Positions 7,002-13,529 of a DNA stretch of 17,724 bases are shown here, piece by piece. Within the stretch, counting starts at the first letter, position 1, and every line of letters begins with the position of its first letter. The stretch is from Bacillota bacterium. GTDB lineage: Bacteria; Bacillota; Clostridia; Acetivibrionales; DSM-1351. The position numbers and the translations under genes were made by a program. A model generated the notes under the pieces. The model did not search any database and had not been told where the DNA came from. It saw nothing but the letters and a program-made list of their open reading frames with translations. The stretch lies in contig JAEXOY010000035.1 of the NCBI GenBank assembly GCA_023439045.1, positions 1 to 17,724 of the forward strand, written 5' to 3'.

Positions 7002-8178
7002 AGGACGATACGGTATCTTTGGTGGACAGTATGTCCCTGAGACCTTGGTAAATGAATTAATAAGTATTGAAAAAAATTATAACTTTTACAAATCCAATCC
7101 CGAATTTAAGAAGGAATTATCAGCCCTACTGTGTGAGTATGCAGGAAGACCGTCTCTTTTGTATTATGCCGAAAAGTTAACAGAGGCCTTAGGGGGTGCA
7201 CAGATATACCTCAAAAGGGAGGATCTAAACCATACTGGTTCGCACAAAATCAATAATGTCCTAGGACAGGTACTACTAGCAAAGCGTATGGGAAAAACAA
7301 GAGTTATTGCAGAAACAGGTGCAGGTCAACATGGTGTCGCCACTGCTACTGCAGCGGCTCTAATGGGTATGGAATGCGAGATATTCATGGGTCATGAGGA
7401 TACCTGTCGACAAGCTATCAATGTTTTTAGAATGGAGCTCTTGGGTGCAAAGGTTCATAGTGTTATGAGTGGAACTCAGACTCTAAAAGATGCAGTAAAT
7501 GAAGCCTTTCGCGAATGGACTACAAGGGTAGATGACACCTTTTATGTATTTGGCTCAGTAATGGGGCCACATCCTTACCCTGAAATGGTTCGTGACTTTC
7601 AGAGCGTAATTGGCATGGAGGTTAAAGCACAAATGCTTAAAAAAACCAGCCGCCTTCCAGATGCCGTTATTGCCTGCTGTGGCGGCGGTAGTAATGCAAT
7701 GGGGCTATTCTATGATTTTATATCGGATGAAAATGTTAAACTCATTGGGTGCGAAGCTGCCGGCAAAGGTGTCCATACTAGTGATACCGCTGCAACAATT
7801 GCCACAGGCAGCATAGGCATTTTCCACGGAATGAAGTCGTACTTCTGTCAGGATAAATACGGACAGATTGCACCTGTTTACTCTATTTCGGCGGGTCTTG
7901 ATTACCCCGGCATTGGCCCTGAGCATGCGTATCTTCATGATATTGGCAGAGCACAGTATGTTGCAATAACAGATGATGAGGCTGTAGAGGCATTTCGTTA
8001 CCTGACAAGGACTGAGGGAATTATTCCTGCAATAGAAAGCGCCCATGCCGTAGCATATGCCATGAAGCTTGCTCCAACCATGAATAAGGACCAAAGTATT
8101 GTAATATGCCTATCCGGTAGAGGTGACAAAGACGTTGCATCAATAGCTAAGTATATGGGGAGGGATTTGTGTGAATAA
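6994..8178 (+). CDS. trpB: Tryptophan synthase beta chain
   Basis: A 394-residue PLP enzyme that condenses indole with serine. PLP lysine K85 is in HTGSHKINN, and catalytic glutamate E107 is in AETGAGQHGVATA. The phosphate-cradle sequence CCGGGSNAMGLF follows in the second half. The N-terminal GRYGIFGGQYVPETL is typical of TrpB1, the form that pairs with TrpA, rather than the stand-alone TrpB2 type. The start overlaps the end of trpF by 8 bases; an AGGAG (6978-6982) lies 11 bases upstream, somewhat far. The stop overlaps the trpA start. Confidence 0.98.
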   Translation: MDRGRYGIFGGQYVPETLVNELISIEKNYNFYKSNPEFKKELSALLCEYAGRPSLLYYAEKLTEALGGAQIYLKREDLNHTGSHKINNVLGQVLLAKRMGKTRVIAETGAGQHGVATATAAALMGMECEIFMGHEDTCRQAINVFRMELLGAKVHSVMSGTQTLKDAVNEAFREWTTRVDDTFYVFGSVMGPHPYPEMVRDFQSVIGMEVKAQMLKKTSRLPDAVIACCGGGSNAMGLFYDFISDENVKLIGCEAAGKGVHTSDTAATIATGSIGIFHGMKSYFCQDKYGQIAPVYSISAGLDYPGIGPEHAYLHDIGRAQYVAITDDEAVEAFRYLTRTEGIIPAIESAHAVAYAMKLAPTMNKDQSIVICLSGRGDKDVASIAKYMGRDLCE

Positions 8179-8962
8179 GATATCGGATGCTTTCAAAGAA
8201 AGAAATGCATTTGTGGCATTTATAACTGCTGGTGATCCAAACCTAGAAACCACAAGTAAGTTGATTATATCAATGGCTGAAGCTGGTACGGATTTGATTG
8301 AGCTAGGGCTCCCCTTCTCAGACCCCGTCGCTGAAGGCCCTGTCATTCAGCGTGCAAGTCAACGTGCCCTTTTAGCAGGAACTACTACCGACAGGATATT
8401 TGATATGCTCTCTGGTATTAAAGGAAGTGTAAAAGTACCCTTGGCTATAATGACCTATATTAATCCAGTATTTAAATATGGGTATGAGAGCTTTTTCAAG
8501 AAATGCAGCGAATGTGATATAAGAGGGATTATTATACCTGATTTACCCTTTGAAGAGCATGGTGAGATACTTCCCTACTGCAGAAAATATGGTGTTTCTT
8601 TAATTTCCATGATTGCACCTACCTCAGAAGAACGCATATCAATGATTGCTACTCGTTCGGAGGGCTTTATTTACTGTGTATCCTCAATGGGTGTAACAGG
8701 TATTAGGAGTTCTTTTGATACTAAAATCAATGAGGTTATTTCATCCATCCGCTCCGTTTCAACCACTCCTGTTGCACTTGGCTTTGGAATATCCACTCCC
8801 GAACAGGCAAAGGAGCTTATTCAGTATGCTGACGGTATCATTGTAGGTAGCGCTATAGTAAAAATTATTGAAGAGCATGGTGAAGCTTGTATTGAGCATG
8901 TTTCCAGATATGTCAGTACAATGAAAAATACTTGTTTGAATTTGGACAAAAAAAGAGGTTAG
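8171..8962 (+). CDS. trpA: Tryptophan synthase alpha chain
   Basis: A 263-residue TIM-barrel subunit that cleaves indole-3-glycerol phosphate and passes indole to TrpB. Motifs are LIELGLPFSDPVAEGPVIQ (42-60) with catalytic E44, then YINPVF, GIIIPDLPFEE, YCVSSMGVTG, the phosphate loop GFGIST and DGIIVGSAIV. The second acid, Asp60 in the Salmonella enzyme, is glutamate here (E55 in VAEGP), a conservative change I believe occurs in other Gram-positive enzymes. The start is GTG, with GGGGAGGG (8157-8164) six bases before it, and overlaps the trpB stop by 8 bases. It is the last gene of the trp operon; a 9-bp hairpin overlaps its stop codon. Confidence 0.97.
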   Translation: MNKISDAFKERNAFVAFITAGDPNLETTSKLIISMAEAGTDLIELGLPFSDPVAEGPVIQRASQRALLAGTTTDRIFDMLSGIKGSVKVPLAIMTYINPVFKYGYESFFKKCSECDIRGIIIPDLPFEEHGEILPYCRKYGVSLISMIAPTSEERISMIATRSEGFIYCVSSMGVTGIRSSFDTKINEVISSIRSVSTTPVALGFGISTPEQAKELIQYADGIIVGSAIVKIIEEHGEACIEHVSRYVSTMKNTCLNLDKKRG

Positions 8963-8978
8963 TCGCTTACGACTAACC
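8957..8978. terminator. Hairpin overlapping the trpA stop codon
   Basis: GGTTAGTCG (8957-8965) and CGACTAACC (8970-8978) form a perfect 9-bp stem with loop CTTA. The trpA stop TAG (8960-8962) is inside the left arm. The T tract that would make it a terminator lies on the minus strand (CTCTTTTTTTG after the stem), so as a classical terminator it would act on leftward transcription. On the plus strand it may instead protect the trp mRNA 3' end. Confidence 0.5.
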
Positions 8979-8987
8979 ATGTAAAGG

Positions 8988-9042
8988 GGGTCAAAATGTA
9001 TTTTGTGAGGTCATTTATATATTGACCCTTATTACAATTTTT
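8988..9042 (+). terminator. Possible terminator of the trp operon
   Basis: GGGTCAA (8988-8994) can pair with TTGACCC (9022-9028), and an alternative shorter stem GGTCA/TGACC is nested at 9009-9027. A T-rich stretch (CAATTTTTTAT) starts about 7 bases later. The stem is weak and the spacing poor, so this is only the best candidate between trpA and the next gene. Confidence 0.35.
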
Positions 9043-9081
9043 TATACAAGTATTTTGAAAAATATTTTTTGCACTCTCGGA

Positions 9082-9135
9082 CAATAATAAATTTAAACTT
9101 ATTATATAGGGCAATAATAAGCTAATCTTATTATA
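9082..9135. repeat. Two tandem dyads upstream of the 81-codon gene
   Basis: CAATAATAA and CTTATTATA occur as an inverted pair at 9082-9090 and 9098-9106, and again at 9112-9120 and 9127-9135. The two units are direct repeats offset by 30 bases, about three helical turns, and end 17 bases before the next start codon. The first unit is a near-perfect 22-bp palindrome. The layout suggests a double operator for a dimeric regulator. The sequence is all A/T apart from the framing C and G, so chance similarity in AT-rich DNA is possible. Confidence 0.45.
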
Positions 9136-9152
9136 AATGGGGTGTAAATAAT

Positions 9153-9398
9153 ATGGAGCTTCAGAATAATGTTCTTAACGCCGAATCATTGCATGAAGAT
9201 AATTGCTTGAGCGTTGTGTCCTCTAGGCTAAAACCGGGGGAAGTTCTGATCTTGGATGTTGGAAATAACTATTATCATCAAAATGATAAACTATATGATA
9301 TTTTATCAAGCAATGGGTATTATGTAAGAAAAACCTTGGTTAATGGCAGGAATCAACTGCTTGTTGCTCAAATGGATGAAAAACATAAGATGTATTGA
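9153..9398 (+). CDS. Hypothetical protein, 81 residues, possibly TusA-like fold
   Basis: I do not recognise this protein with confidence. It is soluble, without signal peptide or membrane segment. The core SRLKPGEVLILDVGNN, followed by a helix (KLYDILSSNGYYVR) and a final strand (GRNQLLVAQMD), has the strand-helix-strand-strand pattern of TusA/SirA or DUF2249 proteins. The Cys-Pro motif that carries sulfur in TusA is missing; the only cysteine is Cys18. The ribosome binding site is modest (GGGGTG, 12 bases before the ATG). It stands alone between the trp operon and the sigma-factor cluster, behind two tandem dyads and in front of its own terminator hairpin. Coding status is likely but not certain. 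Confidence 0.6.
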   Translation: MELQNNVLNAESLHEDNCLSVVSSRLKPGEVLILDVGNNYYHQNDKLYDILSSNGYYVRKTLVNGRNQLLVAQMDEKHKMY

Positions 9399-9447
9399 TA
9401 TAAACTAAATTATTATTACCAAAAAGCTAAATAATCTTTAATAAAAG

Positions 9448-9490
9448 GGCTGTCATTAAATAGAAAAATCCTATTTATGATGGCCTGTTT
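9448..9490 (+). terminator. Terminator after the 81-codon gene
   Basis: The sequence 9448-9463 pairs with 9471-9485 over about 15 positions, with two G-U pairs and one bulged T; the top of the stem is AAATAG/CTATTT. TGTTTTG follows. It lies 50 bases past the stop codon and upstream of the sigma-factor gene. Nothing else recognisable lies in 9491-9640 apart from AT-rich sequence. Confidence 0.6.
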
Positions 9491-9640
9491 TGCGTTATAA
9501 AACATGGGACCCTTCTAAATTTCTACTATTTATCTAAAGTTAAATAAAAATTTTAATTTTTTTAAAACTTTCTAATATTTGGTGTGTATATATGTATGTA
9601 AGCTTTAAAACTATTATATAAAAAATTTATGGGGTACTTA

Positions 9641-10216
9641 ATGAGCTTGGAGATATCAGACCTTACCATAATAAAAGAATACAAAAAGAATAACAAAAAA
9701 GGCCTGGGACATCTTTACGAGAGGTACAACAAATATGTTTATTCAATTGCTTATAACTTCTCGGGAAATAAAGAAGACGCTCTGGATATCACACAGGAGG
9801 TTTTTATTTCAGCTTTTAAGGGGCTTGAAACCTTTGACGATAAGTATTCTCTTTTGCCTTGGATAAAGAAAATCACTGTTAATAAGTGCATAAACTTTAA
9901 GCGTGCAAAAAAGGAGCAAGTCTCACTAAATGAGACACTTCCTAGTGGAGATGAATTCTTGGATAGTCTTGAGTCTAGTGACGGAGTTGATAGTGTTATG
10001 GATTGTAAATTAACAAAGGTTATATTGCTAAGCTCAATAAATAACCTTGAAAATAAAACGAGAATGGCAATATTATTGCGGCATATGAAAAATATGAAGT
10101 ACGAGGATATCGCCAGTAATATGAAAATTCCTCTCGGAACGGTAAAAACACTTATACATAACGGACGAAAACAGTTGAAGGAAGACTTGAGACAACAAGG
10201 GGTATGGGGAAGCTAA
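9641..10216 (+). CDS. ECF-type RNA polymerase sigma factor
   Basis: A 191-residue sigma-70 family protein of the extracytoplasmic-function type, with only regions 2 and 4. Region 2 spans about residues 25-90, including DALDITQEVFISAFKG (46-61) and LPWIKKITVNKCINFKR. Region 4 spans about 125-182, with the helix-turn-helix YEDIASNMKIPLGTVKTLIH (154-173). The two are joined by an acidic, serine-rich linker. An upstream in-frame ATG at 9629 has no ribosome binding site, whereas 9641 has GGGG six bases before it, so 9641 is chosen; this is not secure. The next gene encodes a zinc-finger anti-sigma-like protein, the usual partner. No ECF promoter motif suggesting autoregulation was recognised upstream. 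Confidence 0.9.
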   Translation: MSLEISDLTIIKEYKKNNKKGLGHLYERYNKYVYSIAYNFSGNKEDALDITQEVFISAFKGLETFDDKYSLLPWIKKITVNKCINFKRAKKEQVSLNETLPSGDEFLDSLESSDGVDSVMDCKLTKVILLSSINNLENKTRMAILLRHMKNMKYEDIASNMKIPLGTVKTLIHNGRKQLKEDLRQQGVWGS

Positions 10217-10242
10217 ACTATCTATGGGTGGATTGTAGGAGA

Positions 10243-10313
10243 CACTGAGTTGTTTAGGAAAAGCTTAAATAATATGAAACGCTGAGTTATTTATGAGAAA
10301 GCTTAATAGTATG
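10243..10313 (+). repeat. Imperfect tandem duplication between sigma and anti-sigma genes
   Basis: Two 34-base units (10243-10276 and 10280-10313, period 37) share CTGAGTT, TTTA, AAAGCTTAA and a terminal TATG, roughly 80 percent identical when one base is gapped. They fill most of the 111-base gap between the sigma gene and its downstream partner. The second unit abuts the ribosome binding site of that gene. No promoter is evident. Confidence 0.6.
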
Positions 10314-10327
10314 GGGAGGCTGAAATA

Positions 10328-10726
10328 ATGGGCTGTAATTTGATAGATACATCACTTTTACAAGACTATATAGAGGGTAACTTAGATTCTTTGGAAAGAA
10401 CCTTTGTAGAAGCACACCTTAATATCTGCTCACATTGCAGAAAAGAGGCGGCAGAGATAAAGCTAATTATGTGGGATTTATCTGATAAATCAAACTATGA
10501 TGTTGAATACCCACAGGAACTTACCTCGTTAGGATTTGAATTAATTGATAAGCTTTCAAAGGACAATAGGAGTACCACCACCAAAGTTTGGGATGCTCAA
10601 AAGCAAAGCCTCAAAAACTCCAGCGCATTTATAAGGTATTTACCCGGAGCAAAGCAGGCTCCTAAATTATTAAAAAAGGCGTCAAATGGTATAAAACATG
10701 GTGCTAAAGCTTTAATTGCCAAGTAG
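10328..10726 (+). CDS. Zinc-finger anti-sigma-like protein, no membrane segment
   Basis: A 132-residue protein with an N-terminal anti-sigma zinc finger. The helix DTSLLQDYIEGNLDSLERTF is followed by His30-x3-Cys34-x2-Cys37 (HLNICSHC), the ZAS signature that binds zinc and masks a sigma factor. Most ZAS proteins of ECF factors continue into a membrane helix; this one does not. Its C-terminal third (86-132) is instead rich in lysine, with alternating hydrophobic residues (LLKKASNGIKHGAKALI), and could be an amphipathic membrane- or nucleic-acid-binding tail. The start is clear: GGGGAGG lies nine bases upstream. The most likely partner is the preceding sigma factor. Mode of release is unknown. 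Confidence 0.75.
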   Translation: MGCNLIDTSLLQDYIEGNLDSLERTFVEAHLNICSHCRKEAAEIKLIMWDLSDKSNYDVEYPQELTSLGFELIDKLSKDNRSTTTKVWDAQKQSLKNSSAFIRYLPGAKQAPKLLKKASNGIKHGAKALIAK

Positions 10727-10742
10727 GCTAGGAGGAGAAGGC

Positions 10743-11405
10743 ATGTTTATTATATTTATTATATTAAAAATATTGCTGTTTATCTTGCTAATCATTGCAA
10801 TTCTGCTTTTAATGGTACTCCTTATACCTTTTACATACTTCTCCTGTGGAAGACGTTTAGATGATTTGGAGTGTAATGGTAGCATTAAATGGTTGTTTGG
10901 AGCACTGGGCATTAACTATAAATACGATTCAAACGGTTTAAGTGCATATATTAATATATTTTCAATCTCAAAACATATAGCAATTAAAAGCATGGCAGCA
11001 AAGGGTACCTCAATTAAGATAAATGAGTCCCAAAAAAGTAAGTCAGATAGTAAACGTATGGTTATTTCAGCTGATTTAATAAAAAGTATGCTCCATTATG
11101 CCAAAAAGGCACTTAAGTACCTTAAACCACGAGCTTTTGAGGTTAGGTTACGATATGGGTTTGAGGACCCATCTTTGACTGGCATGGCATGTGCTGCTGC
11201 AGGTATTCTTACAAGCGCTGCTGCACAATACGATATAGTGCTACATCCAGTTTTTGATGATGAAGTACTAGAGGGAAGTTTTTTGATTGGTGGAAGAGTT
11301 CAGATAATCCGATTAGTAGTAATAGGTCTGGAGTGTTTGTTTTCTAAGCCATTTAGAAATATATATATCAATAAAATTAAGCAAAAAATAAGAGGAGGTA
11401 ATTGA
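10743..11405 (+). CDS. DUF2953 membrane protein, YtfI-like
   Basis: A 220-residue protein with one long N-terminal membrane anchor (about residues 3-31, nearly all Ile/Leu/Phe). It is followed by a beta-rich soluble part and a helix-rich middle (KSMLHYAKKALKYLKPRAFEVRLRYGFEDPSLTG). The motif RLRYGFEDPSLTG with downstream G-x-L is characteristic of DUF2953 proteins, of which Bacillus subtilis YtfI is one. Biochemical function is unknown. The frame opens upstream at 10716, but the start at 10743 is decided by AGGAGG (10730-10735), seven bases before the ATG; it then lies 16 bases after the anti-sigma stop. The following gene is ytfJ, the same pairing as in Bacillus, which strongly supports the assignment. 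Confidence 0.8.
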   Translation: MFIIFIILKILLFILLIIAILLLMVLLIPFTYFSCGRRLDDLECNGSIKWLFGALGINYKYDSNGLSAYINIFSISKHIAIKSMAAKGTSIKINESQKSKSDSKRMVISADLIKSMLHYAKKALKYLKPRAFEVRLRYGFEDPSLTGMACAAAGILTSAAAQYDIVLHPVFDDEVLEGSFLIGGRVQIIRLVVIGLECLFSKPFRNIYINKIKQKIRGGN

Positions 11406-11406
11406 T

Positions 11407-11793
11407 ATGGCTGCATTTGATTGTAGTGATAGCATCAATTTAATTTTTGAGAAGTTGGAGAACTTTTTTAAGACAAAGACTGTGGTTGGTGAACCAATAC
11501 AAATAGGAGAGACTACTTTAGTACCTTTTATCAGTGTTGTCTTTGGAATGGGTAGTGGTGGTGGAAGTGAAAATGAAGATAAGGGGTCATCAGCTGGTGG
11601 TGGCGGTGCAGGCTCCGGAGCAAAAATTTCACCTACTGCAGTACTTGTTATTCAGGGTAATAAGGTTGAGCTTCTCCCTATCAAGAAATCCGGAGGTCTG
11701 GATAAGCTAATTGACATGGTTCCAGGTATTATCGACAAGATTGATTGCATGAAAAAAGGCCCTTCTACTGGTGAGGAAGAAGTGGCTGACTAA
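11407..11793 (+). CDS. ytfJ: Sporulation protein YtfJ (GerW family)
   Basis: A 128-residue GerW/YtfJ family protein. Typical features are the segment FFKTKTVVGEPIQIGETTLVPF (21-41), followed by ISVVFGMGSGGG, a glycine/serine-rich disordered stretch (49-72), then ISPTAVLVIQGNKVELLPI and a C-terminal helix with MVPGIIDKI. In Bacillus subtilis the protein is made in the forespore and is needed for normal L-alanine germination; that role is taken from the family, not seen here. AGAGGAGG precedes the ATG by 8 bases. The gene starts one base after the stop of the YtfI-like gene, so the two are certainly cotranscribed. It ends the cluster begun by the sigma factor. Confidence 0.88.
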   Translation: MAAFDCSDSINLIFEKLENFFKTKTVVGEPIQIGETTLVPFISVVFGMGSGGGSENEDKGSSAGGGGAGSGAKISPTAVLVIQGNKVELLPIKKSGGLDKLIDMVPGIIDKIDCMKKGPSTGEEEVAD

Positions 11794-11900
11794 ATATAAG
11801 TAGAAAGCAATAGGATAAATTTTTGCTTATCACGGGCTTTTAATGAGCTTTAATTAATCCGCTCAACGCTTTAACTTATATATCTTAAATAAAAATTTAT

Positions 11901-11960
11901 AAATGGCATGTGATGAGAACTAAGATTGTATCAGATTCTTTATCACATGCCATTTTAATT
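11901..11960. terminator. Bidirectional terminator between convergent genes
   Basis: AAATGGCATGTGAT (11901-11914) and ATCACATGCCATTT (11942-11955) form a perfect 14-bp stem with a 27-base loop. On the plus strand TTTAATTTTG follows, and on the minus strand ATAAATTTTTATT follows. It lies between the convergent ytfJ and diacylglycerol-kinase-family genes and can serve both. The rest of 11794-12001 shows nothing further. Confidence 0.7.
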
Positions 11961-12001
11961 TTGAATATATTAGTTTTATATTAGTCCGTAAGAAAGCTGC
12001 A

Positions 12002-12892
12002 CTATGGTATAAAAACCTCCAGGGCTTGTTGTTTGAATTCTATTTTTGCAGGAAAATACTCTGATTTTTCACCGTCTAAAGTAATTGGAACCGCTGTATC
12101 ACTAATTATTTCACATGTTTTTGACTTAATTATAATAACACTTTTGTTATCAAGGGACTCATGGTTAAGTACTTTAAAAAAAATGCTAGCTAAATTGATA
12201 TTAGAACATTTTTTTAAGAGAATAATATCCATCAGTCCATCAGTAAGGTCAGCTTCCTTAGATATATTAGAGAAACCAGCAGCTTCTGTTCCATTAATTA
12301 CGAGGAATAGAAGAAATGAACCTTCTATGTACGTATCGTCGGCTTTCACTTTTAAATCAAAGGGCCTAATATTTTTAATCTCTGTGATTCCTTTTAAATA
12401 GTATGCAAAGGGACCAAAGTTCTTCTTTAATTCATTATCAGTATTAAAAGATACATCTACAAAATTACCGCCCGCAAATGTACTAAGGAAAAACTGAGAA
12501 TCATTTATGTAGCCAACGTCACTTTTCATCGTATTGCCCTGTAGAATTACATTTAGGCTTTCCCTGAGATTATATATACCTAGACACCTTGCATAGTCAT
12601 TGCAGGTCCCAGAAGGAATTATACCCAATGGCAGGTTAATCCCATTCATAAGCATAATATTAGCAACATAGTTAATGGTACCATCTCCACCTGAAGCAAT
12701 AACAAAGTGGTACTTTCCAGAATTTAAGGTGCTAATTAAGTATTCTGTATTAGAGTTCATTAATCTATATGGTTGGATCAAGATTCCCTTATCCTGAAAA
12801 GATGCCAATATGAAGTCTAGCTCGCTAGGAACTTTATGTCCTCCCGACATCGGGTTGTATATTAATAGTGCTTGTTTCAAACGAAAAACCAT
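12002..12892 (-). CDS. Diacylglycerol kinase / YegS-BmrU family lipid kinase
   Basis: A 296-residue DAGK-catalytic-domain protein. Visible motifs are IYNPMSGG (11-18), the nucleotide-binding GGDGT (68-72) and IIPSGTCNDYAR (91-102). The C-terminal beta domain contains the SDVGYIN region, the TDGLMDIILL stretch and LDGE. Members phosphorylate diacylglycerol, or in some cases other lipids, at the membrane surface; the exact substrate cannot be told from sequence. The ATG at 12892 has its AAGAAGGG directly against it with no spacing. A TTG at 12880 gives the family-like start MKQALLIYNP and a better distance of about 7-11 bases, so it may be the true start. It is convergent with ytfJ and has its own promoter. 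Confidence 0.88.
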   Translation of the reverse strand: MVFRLKQALLIYNPMSGGHKVPSELDFILASFQDKGILIQPYRLMNSNTEYLISTLNSGKYHFVIASGGDGTINYVANIMLMNGINLPLGIIPSGTCNDYARCLGIYNLRESLNVILQGNTMKSDVGYINDSQFFLSTFAGGNFVDVSFNTDNELKKNFGPFAYYLKGITEIKNIRPFDLKVKADDTYIEGSFLLFLVINGTEAAGFSNISKEADLTDGLMDIILLKKCSNINLASIFFKVLNHESLDNKSVIIIKSKTCEIISDTAVPITLDGEKSEYFPAKIEFKQQALEVFIP

Positions 12893-12916
12893 CCCTTCTT
12901 AAGTAACTAATTACCT

Positions 12917-12946
12917 TATATACAAATAACTTGTTTACTTTGTCAA
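12917..12946 (-). promoter_or_regulatory. Promoter of the diacylglycerol-kinase-family gene
   Basis: On the minus strand, a consensus TTGACA (12946-12941) and TATATA (12922-12917) are 18 bases apart. Initiation is expected near 12910, about 20 bases before the coding region. Nothing else was recognised in the AT-rich stretch 12947-13061. Confidence 0.65.
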
Positions 12947-13062
12947 TATGTCGGAAAAACATTCATTATTAACAAAACTACTCATATATATAATACTTTA
13001 ATATTATAATAAAATCAAACATTCCATACCAATTAATTCCTTGTATAGAACTTGCTTACATA

Positions 13063-13114
13063 CCGAAACAGGGCTTCATACTAATTTTAGTTTAGTAATA
13101 ATGCCCTGTTCCGA
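13063..13114. terminator. Large hairpin downstream of the SASP gene
   Basis: CGAAACAGGGC (13064-13074) pairs with GCCCTGTTCCG (13103-13113) with one mismatch, and TACTAA (13079-13084) pairs with TTAGTA (13092-13097) inside it. It lies 16 bases after the SASP stop on the minus strand. No U tract follows on either strand, so it is a probable transcript 3' end or stabilising stem rather than a textbook terminator. Confidence 0.5.
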
Positions 13115-13129
13115 ATTCACCAATTTAGT

Positions 13130-13303
13130 TTATTTTGGTACTACGCTCTTTTCAGCCATCTCAATGGCTTTCCTGACCATGTTACCGCAATCTCTTGATG
13201 AGACGGAGCCCCATCCCTCACTTGAAACTGTGTCGTAGACGCCAAGCTCTTTGGCAATTTCCTCTTTCAAGGCTTCTGACATATAACTCTTATGCCTACT
13301 CAT
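13130..13303 (-). CDS. Alpha/beta-type small acid-soluble spore protein
   Basis: A 57-residue gene read directly from the reverse strand. After a short basic N terminus (MSRHKSYM) comes LKEEIAKELGVYDTVSSEGW (12-31), then GSVSSRDCGNMVRKAIEMAE (32-51). This contains the paired conserved blocks of alpha/beta SASPs: the EIAKELG helix with the GPR-protease-type site, and the GNMVRKAIE DNA-binding helix. These proteins saturate spore DNA and protect it. The GWG and RDxGNMV spacing resembles the minor SspF-like group more than the major SspA/B group. The start is fixed by AAAAGGAGG (13320-13312), eight bases before the ATG. Expression by forespore sigma-G is expected from the family, but I could not identify a convincing sigma-G promoter. 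Confidence 0.9.
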   Translation of the reverse strand: MSRHKSYMSEALKEEIAKELGVYDTVSSEGWGSVSSRDCGNMVRKAIEMAEKSVVPK

Positions 13304-13480
13304 GGACACTGCCTCCTTTTTAATGAAACAGCATGCATTCCATTTATTTAAATTGGTAAACAGTATTAGTTTGTTCTAAACAATATTAATTATTTAGGTA
13401 ATTAATTGTAATAATTAAAACTGTCTGTACATGTTTTCCACAATACCAACAATTTTATTTTATTAATATATTAACTATTG

Positions 13481-13529
13481 ACACAAAATATAGATATATA
13501 TCGGTGAGGTACTAAACAACATTTTGTGT
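13481..13529. repeat. 9-bp inverted repeat inside the DnaA-box region
   Basis: ACACAAAAT (13481-13489) and ATTTTGTGT (13521-13529) are perfect inverted copies with a 31-base AT-rich centre containing TATAGATATATAT. It could be an unwinding-prone segment or simply a stem. It is not a promoter, because no -10 lies at the right distance from the TTGACA at 13478. Confidence 0.35.

Noticed and set aside
13041..13238. Plus-strand open frame of 65 codons opposite the SASP gene
   Set aside because: It is the shadow of the spore-protein gene on the minus strand, which has clear family motifs and a ribosome binding site.
13478..13506. TTGACA in the DnaA-box region as a promoter
   Set aside because: No acceptable -10 lies 16-19 bases downstream; the nearest TATA-like sequence is too close.
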